The position numbers and the translations under genes were made by a program. From NCBI GenBank assembly GCA_015492195.1, contig WGFP01000118.1:1-19901 (forward strand): a stretch of 19,901 nt of DNA, read 5' to 3'. The notes below the pieces were generated by a model. The model ran no database searches, had not been told where the DNA came from, and saw only the letters and a list, made by a program, of their open reading frames with translations. The DNA is from Acidiferrobacterales bacterium. GTDB lineage: Bacteria > Pseudomonadota > Gammaproteobacteria > Acidiferrobacterales > Sulfurifustaceae. Shown one piece after another: positions 14,051 through 19,901 of this stretch (positions are counted from its first letter, which is position 1; the number at the start of each line of letters is the position of its first letter).

Positions 14051-16171
14051 CTAACGCGCCAGCACCGCGAGCAGAAGCAGGGCCACGATATTGGTGATCT
14101 TGATCATCGGGTTGACCGCCGGACCCGCCGTATCCTTGTAGGGATCGCCAACCGTGTCGCCGGTAACGGCCGCCATGTGGGCTTCCGAGCCCTTGCCGCC
14201 ATAGTTGCCGTCCTCGATGTACTTCTTGGCATTGTCCCACGCGCCGCCGCCCGAGGTCATGGAGATTGCCACGAACAGCCCCGTCACAATCACCCCCAGC
14301 AACATGGCGCCGAGGGCCGAAAACGCCGCTGATTTGCCGGCCACCGCATTGATGACGAAATAGGCGAGCACCGGTGAGAAGACCGGCAGGAACGATGGCA
14401 CGATCATTTCCTTGATGGCCGCCTTGGTCAGCATGTCCACCGCGCGCCCGTAGTCTGGGCGGTCGGTGCCCTTCATGATGCCGGGCTTTTCCTTGAACTG
14501 ACGGCGAACCTCCTCCACCACGGAGCCGGCCGCGCGGCCGACCGCCATCATTCCCAGCGCGCCGAACAGGAACGGCAACAGGCCGCCGAACAGCAGGCCC
14601 GCCACCACGAATGGATTGGACAGCGAGAAATCGGGCGTGACCCCCTTGAAATAGGTGAAGGTATCGGACTGGCTGATGAAATGCTCCAGATCCGCCGTAT
14701 AGGCCGCAAACAGAACCAGCGCGCCGAGGCCGGCCGACCCGATGGCATATCCCTTGGTCACGGCCTTGGTGGTGTTGCCCACGGCGTCCAGGGCATCGGT
14801 GGTCTTGCGCACGTCCTCGGGCAGGTTCGACATTTCCGCAATGCCGCCGGCATTGTCGGTCACCGGTCCGAACGCATCGAGCGCCACAACCATGCCCGCC
14901 AGCGCCAGCATCGTGGACACCGCAATCGCGATGCCGAACAGTCCGGCCAGCGAATAGGTCAGGATGATTGCGGCGATGACCACGACCGCCGGCAGCGCGG
15001 TGGCTTCCATGGAGATTGCCAGACCCTGGATCACATTCGTTCCATGGCCGGTTTCCGACGCCTTGGCGATGGATTGCACCGGGCGGAAATTGGTCCCGGT
15101 GTAATATTCCGTGATCACGATGATCAGCGCCGTCACAACCAGGCCGACGAGACCGCAAATATAAAGATCCGTGCCGGTAAAGGTGAACCCCTGCACCGTC
15201 AGCGATGTGCTCATGCCCAGCGTCAGGGCGGTCACCGGCCACAGCAGCACGGCGGAAAGCACGCCGGTCGCGATCATGCCCTTGTAGAGTGCGCCCATGA
15301 TGGACTGGCTGGCGCCCAGCTTGACGAAAAACGTGCCGGCGATCGAGGTCACAATACAGGCCGCACCGATCGCCAGGGGATACATCATCGCCGCGCCCAC
15401 CAGACCGGTGCCGGCAAAAAAGATCGACGCCAGCACCATGGTGGCGACAATGGTCACCGCATAGGTCTCAAAAAGGTCGGCCGCCATGCCGGCGCAATCG
15501 CCGACATTGTCGCCGACATTGTCCGCGATCGTCGCCGGATTGCGTGGATCGTCCTCGGGAATGCCGGCTTCGATCTTGCCCACCAGATCGCCGCCGACAT
15601 CAGCACCCTTGGTGAAGATGCCGCCGCCGAGACGCGCGAAGATCGAGATCAGCGACGCGCCGAATCCGAGCGCCACGAGAGCATCGATCACGGTGCGGTC
15701 GCTCACGTTCAGACCGATCCCCAGCACCAGGACCGCATAGTAGACGGCAACCGCCAGAAGCGCGAGCCCGACGACAAGCATGCCGGTGATGGCACCCGAC
15801 CGGAATGCGATTTCCAGCCCGCCGGCCAGGCTCTTGCTGGCGGCCTGCGCGGTGCGCACATTGGCGCGCACGGAAACCAGCATGCCGATAAATCCGGCCA
15901 TCGCCGAGAGCACGGCACCGATTGCAAAGCCGATCGCGACAAGAAAGCCAAGCAGGTAGGCCACGATAGCGAATATGACGGCGCCAACAATGGCGATCGT
16001 CGTATATTGCCGCATCAGATAGGCCTGCGCGCCCTCCTGGATGGCGCCGGCGATTTCCTGCATGCGTTCGTTGCCCGGATCCGCGGCCAGCACCGAGCGC
16101 GTGGCCCAGGCGCCAAACACGATCGACCCGGCGCCGCAGGCGATTATCAGCCAGATTGCACTGCTCATCAT
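14051..16171 (-). CDS. hppA: K+-independent proton-translocating membrane pyrophosphatase
   Basis: Hydrolyses pyrophosphate and pumps H+ across the inner membrane. 706 residues with about 16 hydrophobic helices, a normal length. The active-site segments are intact: DVGGDLVGK (191-199) and DNVGDNVGDCAGMAADLFE (217-235), plus the later Asp-rich LDAFGPVTDNAGGIAEM (431-447). The sequence GNTTKAVTKGYAIG places Lys at 469 and Thr at 472; in this family a Lys here (instead of Ala) marks the K+-independent H+-pumping class. Two ATGs start the frame (16171 and 16168). It is transcribed divergently from the aminotransferase gene. The enzyme is common in photosynthetic and other alphaproteobacteria and helps under energy limitation. 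Confidence 0.97.
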   Translation of the reverse strand: MMSSAIWLIIACGAGSIVFGAWATRSVLAADPGNERMQEIAGAIQEGAQAYLMRQYTTIAIVGAVIFAIVAYLLGFLVAIGFAIGAVLSAMAGFIGMLVSVRANVRTAQAASKSLAGGLEIAFRSGAITGMLVVGLALLAVAVYYAVLVLGIGLNVSDRTVIDALVALGFGASLISIFARLGGGIFTKGADVGGDLVGKIEAGIPEDDPRNPATIADNVGDNVGDCAGMAADLFETYAVTIVATMVLASIFFAGTGLVGAAMMYPLAIGAACIVTSIAGTFFVKLGASQSIMGALYKGMIATGVLSAVLLWPVTALTLGMSTSLTVQGFTFTGTDLYICGLVGLVVTALIIVITEYYTGTNFRPVQSIAKASETGHGTNVIQGLAISMEATALPAVVVIAAIILTYSLAGLFGIAIAVSTMLALAGMVVALDAFGPVTDNAGGIAEMSNLPEDVRKTTDALDAVGNTTKAVTKGYAIGSAGLGALVLFAAYTADLEHFISQSDTFTYFKGVTPDFSLSNPFVVAGLLFGGLLPFLFGALGMMAVGRAAGSVVEEVRRQFKEKPGIMKGTDRPDYGRAVDMLTKAAIKEMIVPSFLPVFSPVLAYFVINAVAGKSAAFSALGAMLLGVIVTGLFVAISMTSGGGAWDNAKKYIEDGNYGGKGSEAHMAAVTGDTVGDPYKDTAGPAVNPMIKITNIVALLLLAVLAR

Positions 16172-16527
16172 TCAAATCCCGTATTGTCTGTGTTGCGGTT
16201 CTGCAAGGAATTTGCCGCGAAATACCCAGCTCCCGGCCGGAGCCATCGCCCCTCTCCATCCCCTGTTCGACCATCGGTCGGGCGGAAAATGCCAAAAGTT
16301 ACGCTGCAACGCAACAAAATGCGGCAATAAACTGTTGAGACATTCGTTGCATGGCCGCCGTCCGCGCACCGCGCCCGGGACAGCCCGCCGGCGGGATAGA
16401 GGTTTTTTTAACCCTCAGGCACAAATCCCCCGCCATCACCCGCGAAATCAGGCGATCGAAACTCTTTTTTGAGCGTTGGCTCCCATACTCGGCGTTCGCT
16501 TGCACAAACGCCTTTGGGGGGAAGACC
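16172..16527. other. Divergent intergenic region between hppA and the aminotransferase
   Basis: About 356 bp holding both promoters. No gene is convincing; the open plus frame from 16351 is only an upstream extension of the aminotransferase frame without a ribosome-binding site. Nested inverted repeats occur: TGCAACG (16305-16311) with CGTTGCA (16345-16351), and inside them CAACA (16312-16316) with TGTTG (16333-16337). Further on, the palindrome CCCGCCGGCGGG (near 16384-16395) is followed seven bases later by TTTTTTT (about 16403-16409), resembling a weak attenuator on the plus strand. Confidence 0.45.
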
Positions 16528-17667
16528 ATGAAAGTCGATTTTTACCGGCACAGCATCAGTCCGGATCAGGCAAAACACGTCGCCGCGGTTCTGGAGACGC
16601 CGTTTCTGACGACCGGGCCGGTCTCGCGTCAGGTCGAGCAGCAGTTGCGCGACTTCTTCGATGTGCCCCATGCCATGCTGACCAACAGTTGGACGAACGG
16701 CGCCATCGCCTTGCTGCTGGCCGCCGATATCGGCCCCGGCGATGAAGTCATCGTGCCCGCCATGACCTTTGTGGCCACCGCCAATGTGGTCGAAATGGTC
16801 GGCGCCACGACAGTGTTCGTCGATGTCGATCCCGACACGCTTCTCATGCGCCCGGAAGATGCGGCCCGCGCGGTGACCGACAACACCCGCGCCGTGTTCC
16901 CCGTCCATCTTTATGGCCAGATGGTCGATACCGAGGCATTGCGCGAGGCCCTCAGGCCGCGTGACGACATTCTGATCTTCGAGGATTGCGCCCACTGCTT
17001 TGAAGGCCGGCTGCATGGCCGGCTGTCCGGCGCCCATTCGGACGCGGCGCTGTTTTCCTTCTACGCCACCAAGAATGTCGCCTGCGGCGAAGGCGGCGCG
17101 ATCATTCTGCATGACGGCGAGCTTGCCAGCAAAGTCCAGCGAACCCGGCTGCACGGCATGTCGGCGGGGGCGGTGGATCGCTTCAAGACCGGCTCTTATG
17201 CCCATTGGGACGTGGACGCTCTGGGCACCAAGGCCAACCTTCCCGACCTGCTGGCGGCGTTCCTGCCCGACCAGATTTCCGGCGTCTATGACCGTCTGGA
17301 AAAACGCCGGGCCATCGCGCAAGGCTATGCCGAGGCCTTTGCCGGGTCGAATCTGGTGCGCTGCGTCAAGGATATTCCCGGGGCGCTGCATGCCCACCAC
17401 CTGTTTCCCATCGCGGTGCCGGCCAACAAGCGCGATTTCACGCTCAACGCGCTGGCCCAGCATGGCATCGGCGCCACCGTCAATTATCGCGGCGTTCCGG
17501 TGTTGCGCTACTACCGTGAAAAATACGGCCACACCCCGGGCGATTTTCCGGTGTCGGACAGTTGGGGCGCATCGACCCTGTCCCTGCCGCTTTATCCGGG
17601 CATGGAAGACGCGGCCTGGCGCCATGTCGCGGATACCCTGCTGAAGGATATCCTGCCGCGTTTCTAG
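16528..17667 (+). CDS. DegT/DnrJ/EryC1/StrS family aminotransferase
   Basis: A PLP enzyme that adds an amino group to a keto nucleotide sugar, used for surface amino sugars. 379 residues. The PLP Lys is K182 in SFYATKNVACGEGGA; D153 in FEDCAHCFEG is the ring-nitrogen Asp, with His156 where many members have Gln or His; TNSWTNGAIALLLA (52-65) binds phosphate. VPAMTFVATANVVEMVGA and the C-terminal YRGVPVLRYY with LSLPLYPGM are typical. ATG 16528 follows GGGGGG-AAG; the open frame upstream is not conserved in character. The SDR gene follows 186 bp later on the same strand, so both probably serve one sugar pathway. Exact sugar unknown. Confidence 0.93.
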   Translation: MKVDFYRHSISPDQAKHVAAVLETPFLTTGPVSRQVEQQLRDFFDVPHAMLTNSWTNGAIALLLAADIGPGDEVIVPAMTFVATANVVEMVGATTVFVDVDPDTLLMRPEDAARAVTDNTRAVFPVHLYGQMVDTEALREALRPRDDILIFEDCAHCFEGRLHGRLSGAHSDAALFSFYATKNVACGEGGAIILHDGELASKVQRTRLHGMSAGAVDRFKTGSYAHWDVDALGTKANLPDLLAAFLPDQISGVYDRLEKRRAIAQGYAEAFAGSNLVRCVKDIPGALHAHHLFPIAVPANKRDFTLNALAQHGIGATVNYRGVPVLRYYREKYGHTPGDFPVSDSWGASTLSLPLYPGMEDAAWRHVADTLLKDILPRF

Positions 17668-17688
17668 GCGCGCTTGGAACCACCCGCC

Positions 17689-17703
17689 TTAACCCTTTGT
17701 TTA
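17689..17703. promoter_or_regulatory. CtrA-like site between aminotransferase and SDR genes
   Basis: TTAA at 17689-17692, seven bases, then TTTA at 17700-17703, one mismatch from the TTAA-N7-TTAA box bound by the cell-cycle regulator CtrA in alphaproteobacteria. One site with a mismatch is weak evidence. Confidence 0.25.
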
Positions 17704-17805
17704 CCCAAAATCCTCGCGCCGCGCGTCCGGCCCGGTTTGGCGCGCGCATTTGCATGGCGTTTGCTCCCGGCTGGTCAGGTGCGCCGCCAGTCCGGGTTTT
17801 CTCCC

Positions 17806-17828
17806 GGTCACCTGTGGCGAAAGTGACC
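17806..17828. promoter_or_regulatory. Inverted repeat just before the SDR gene
   Basis: GGTCAC (17806-17811) and GTGACC (17823-17828) are exact reverse complements with 11 bp between, ending 25 bp before the SDR start codon. A compact dyad in this place could be an operator or a leader stem. Confidence 0.35.
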
Positions 17829-17853
17829 CAAAACGAGAAAAAGGAGCGCTATT

Positions 17854-18867
17854 GTGACACATGTGCTGGTAACCGGGGGAAACGGCTATATCGGCTGCCT
17901 GCTGGTCGATCAATTGCTTGACGCCGGTCATGAGGTGAGTGTGGTTGACTGGATGGTCTTCGGCGAACACCCGCTCAGGGTCCACAAGGGCAATCCCAAA
18001 TTCCGGCTGATCCGCCAGGATGTCCGCAAAATCGCGCCGCGCATCCTGTCCGGCGTCGATGTCATCTGCGATCTCGCGGCCCTGTCGAATGATCCCAGCG
18101 GCGATCTCGATGAGGAACTGACCCGTGAAATCAATTTTCATGCCCGCGCCCGCCTTGGCCGCATTGCCAAGGCGGTTGGCGTGAAACGCTACATTCTGGC
18201 GAGTTCCTGCTCGGTCTATGGGGTGAATGGCGGCGAAGTGGCGGATGAAACAAGCCCGCTCTCCCCGCAGACGGCCTATGCGGAATGCAATCAAAAGTCC
18301 GAACAGGCCCTGTTCGCCCTGTCCGACAGGGATTTCAGCGTGACGGCGTTCAGAAACGCCACCGTGTTCGGCCTGTCCCGCCGCATGCGCTTTGATCTGG
18401 TCGTCAACATCATGACGCTGGCCGCCGTTCGCGATGGCAGGCTGGAAATTCACGGCGACGGCAGGCAGCACCGGCCCTTCGTCCATGTCCAGGATGTCGG
18501 CCGCGCCTTCCGCGCCGCCATCGAGGCCCCGGTCAAAACGGTCGAGGGCCAGGTGTTCAACCTTGGCATCGGCAACTTCACGATCGGCGATATCGCTGCC
18601 AAAGTCGCGCAAACGCTGCCAATGCCGGTTGACGTTTCCTATGCGCCCTCGAGCGCGGACAATCGCGATTACACGGTATCGTTCGACAAGATCCGCGAGG
18701 TCCTCGGCTTCGAGCCGGAGGTCCGTGTCGAGGAAGGCATCACGGAGGTGTTCATCGCACTGCAAACCAATCGCACCTTCCCCTCCTTCGAAACCAAAAC
18801 GCTCGATGTGTACTCCGCCCTCATCAAGGCCGATCAGATGAAGCTCTATGGCAATGCGGTGAACTGA
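17854..18867 (+). CDS. NAD-dependent epimerase/dehydratase (extended SDR) with atypical active site
   Basis: 337 residues. Extended SDR enzymes epimerise, reduce or dehydrate nucleotide sugars. The NAD(P) site TGGNGYIG (7-14) and the DLAALSNDP segment are intact, as is the Ser/Thr region SSCSVYG (117-123). The Tyr-x-x-x-Lys motif reads YAECNQKSE (142-150): Tyr142 is present but the Lys position (146, AAT at 18289-18291) is Asn, while Glu150 keeps the normal spacing and a Lys sits at 148. RPFVHVQDVGRAF and NLGIGNFTIGDIA match sugar epimerases. The start is GTG 17854 with AAGGAG upstream. It follows the aminotransferase and probably acts in the same surface-sugar route. Reaction not determinable. 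Confidence 0.9.
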   Translation: MTHVLVTGGNGYIGCLLVDQLLDAGHEVSVVDWMVFGEHPLRVHKGNPKFRLIRQDVRKIAPRILSGVDVICDLAALSNDPSGDLDEELTREINFHARARLGRIAKAVGVKRYILASSCSVYGVNGGEVADETSPLSPQTAYAECNQKSEQALFALSDRDFSVTAFRNATVFGLSRRMRFDLVVNIMTLAAVRDGRLEIHGDGRQHRPFVHVQDVGRAFRAAIEAPVKTVEGQVFNLGIGNFTIGDIAAKVAQTLPMPVDVSYAPSSADNRDYTVSFDKIREVLGFEPEVRVEEGITEVFIALQTNRTFPSFETKTLDVYSALIKADQMKLYGNAVN

Positions 18868-18893
18868 AGCGCGGCCTTTGAAACAAAAACCCG

Positions 18894-19901
18894 TCAGGTC
18901 GCGGCCGTCCCGGTCGCGGCCTTTCTTTTTTCAACCATCACAAGCCAGACCAGCAGAACCACGCAGATCGAAACCAGCGGAAACAGCACCCAGTTGATGC
19001 TGTCCCAGCCGAGCCGGTGAAACACCTTGCCGGCGGAAAACGATCCCAGCGCGACCGTGGTGAATATAACCAGATCGTTGAGCGCCTGGACCTTGTTGGT
19101 TTCTTCCGGCGAATGACAGTCGGTCACCATGGCCGTCGCGGCGACGAACGAGAAGTTCCATCCCAGTCCAAGCAGTGACAAGGACACATAGAAGTGCCAC
19201 AGCGCCACACCGCCGAGCGCCACCACGCCGCTGAGCGCCAGAATCACCATGCCCGCGAAAATGACCCGCGTTTTGCCGAACCGGTCGATGATATTGCCGG
19301 TGAAAAAGCTGGGGGCGAACATCGCCACGGCATGCCACTGGATGGCGATGGCGGCATCGGCCAGCGAGTGGTTGTGCCCGATCATGGCAAGGGGGGACGC
19401 GGTCATGACGAAATTCATCGCCGCATAGCCCACGGTGCCGCACACGACCGCCACGATGAACCGGGGCCGGGAAGCAATCCGGCGCAGGGGCCGGCCGCCC
19501 GAGCGCTGCTCAGCCGTCAGCACCGGAATATCGACAAAGCTGACGACGGCCGCCGCGAGGGCGGCGAGCAGCGCCAGGGCTGCGAATGTGCCGGCGAACT
19601 GCGCCGCTGCGAACATGCCCTCGGTCCGGATGATGATCTGCGGCGCGATGAATGCGGAAACGACGCCACCCAGCAGAACCCAGGAAATGGCGCGCGCCTT
19701 GAATGCCTCGCTCGCCCGATCCGTTGCGGCAAACCGGTAGTAGAGCGATATTGCCTGATAACTTCCTGTCAGGAAGCCGCATACCAGAAACCACCAGAAA
19801 CTCTGCGCGTAGATCGCATAGAGTCCCGCCAGGCCGGACAGGCCGGCGCAGGTCGCGCCGACCAGGAAACCGAAACGCCGGCCTGTCCGGCCTGGCGGGA
19901 C
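18894..19901 (-). CDS. MFS transporter, 5' partial
   Basis: The frame is open to the last base on the minus strand with no stop, so the N-terminus is outside; 335 residues are visible. GRTGRRFGFLVGA at the visible start resembles the MFS loop 2-3 motif (G-x-x-x-D-R-x-G-R-R), implying about one or two helices are missing. Next come helices with YYRFAATDRASEAFKARAIS, then a central loop (VLTAEQRSGGRPLRRIASRPR) before the C-terminal six helices, with a second GRT-like loop (NIIDRFGKTRVIF). An ATG at 19616 is internal. It converges on the SDR gene with a 26-bp gap. Substrate unknown; the family includes drug and metabolite exporters. Confidence 0.85.
   Translation of the reverse strand, partial: VPPGRTGRRFGFLVGATCAGLSGLAGLYAIYAQSFWWFLVCGFLTGSYQAISLYYRFAATDRASEAFKARAISWVLLGGVVSAFIAPQIIIRTEGMFAAAQFAGTFAALALLAALAAAVVSFVDIPVLTAEQRSGGRPLRRIASRPRFIVAVVCGTVGYAAMNFVMTASPLAMIGHNHSLADAAIAIQWHAVAMFAPSFFTGNIIDRFGKTRVIFAGMVILALSGVVALGGVALWHFYVSLSLLGLGWNFSFVAATAMVTDCHSPEETNKVQALNDLVIFTTVALGSFSAGKVFHRLGWDSINWVLFPLVSICVVLLVWLVMVEKRKAATGTAAT
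19823..19901. repeat. 26-bp perfect inverted repeat at the window edge
   Basis: Bases 19823-19848 and 19876-19901 are exact reverse complements over 26 positions, with a 27-bp spacer. The right arm ends on the final base. Both arms lie inside the MFS frame, encoding GLSGLAGL-like and PPGRTGRR-like pieces on the minus strand. Confidence 0.85.

Noticed and set aside
14681..16330. Plus-strand frame of 549 codons opposite hppA
   Set aside because: Antisense shadow of a highly conserved pyrophosphatase; low-complexity His/Asp/Arg content.
16351..16527. Extra 59 N-terminal codons on the aminotransferase
   Set aside because: No ribosome-binding site at 16351, no family resemblance, and ATG 16528 has a strong one and the expected N-terminus.
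16408..17625. Minus-strand frame of 405 codons opposite the aminotransferase
   Set aside because: Antisense shadow; the PLP enzyme motifs are on the plus strand.
17701..18765. Minus-strand frame of 354 codons opposite the SDR gene
   Set aside because: Antisense shadow; the Rossmann and SDR motifs are on the plus strand.

Overview
The window reads as a chromosomal piece of a GC-rich alphaproteobacterium. The main evidence is the gene order bamE / ubiquinol-cytochrome c chaperone (CBP3 type) / DUF177 (YceD) / plsX / fabH / ihfA / MerR, with a tRNA-Pro(GGG) nearby, and a K+-independent H+-pyrophosphatase next door. This block is familiar from Hyphomicrobiales-like and related alphaproteobacteria; I cannot fix the order or genus from sequence alone. 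Both ends cut through genes (a polyprenyl glycosylphosphotransferase on the left, an MFS transporter on the right), so the window is a fragment. A perfect 26-base inverted repeat finishes exactly on the last base, so the right edge may be an assembly edge.

Layout. (1) 2-2742, plus: a polyprenyl-phosphate sugar phosphotransferase and an O-antigen ligase/polymerase-type membrane protein, start and stop overlapping by one base; together they look like initiation and polymerisation or ligation steps of surface polysaccharide synthesis. (2) 3073-4520: four small genes of unknown role, two plus (a C-terminally anchored 146-aa protein and a 58-aa two-helix protein) facing two minus (a 75-aa two-helix protein and a membrane-anchored TPR protein) with 12 bp between the stops. 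(3) 4691-6655, minus: a long sodium:solute symporter with tandem hairpins after it and a 16-bp palindrome before it. (4) 6656-7331: about 675 bp with no convincing gene, holding several repeats, then tRNA-Pro(GGG) on the minus strand. (5) 7625-8995, plus: a surface carbohydrate biosynthesis glycosyltransferase-like gene. (6) 9033-13324, minus: the housekeeping block MerR, ihfA, fabH, plsX, DUF177, chaperone, with bamE divergent at 13484-13963. (7) 14051-16171, minus: hppA. (8) 16528-18867, plus: a DegT-family sugar aminotransferase and an SDR-type sugar epimerase/dehydratase. (9) 18894-19901, minus: MFS transporter, 5' end outside the window.

Functionally, the housekeeping block ties phospholipid and fatty acid initiation (PlsX, FabH) to nucleoid regulation (IhfA, MerR), cytochrome bc1 assembly and outer-membrane biogenesis (BamE). 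Around it lie five surface-glycan genes in three separate patches, which suggests a lineage with a substantial extracellular or cell-surface polysaccharide.

I found no CRISPR array, insertion sequence, phage gene or recognisable defence system. The most unusual items are the SDR enzyme whose expected catalytic Lys reads Asn, the small-membrane-protein/TPR locus, the symporter with an extra C-terminal two-helix module, the structured intergenic region next to the tRNA, and the terminal inverted repeat.
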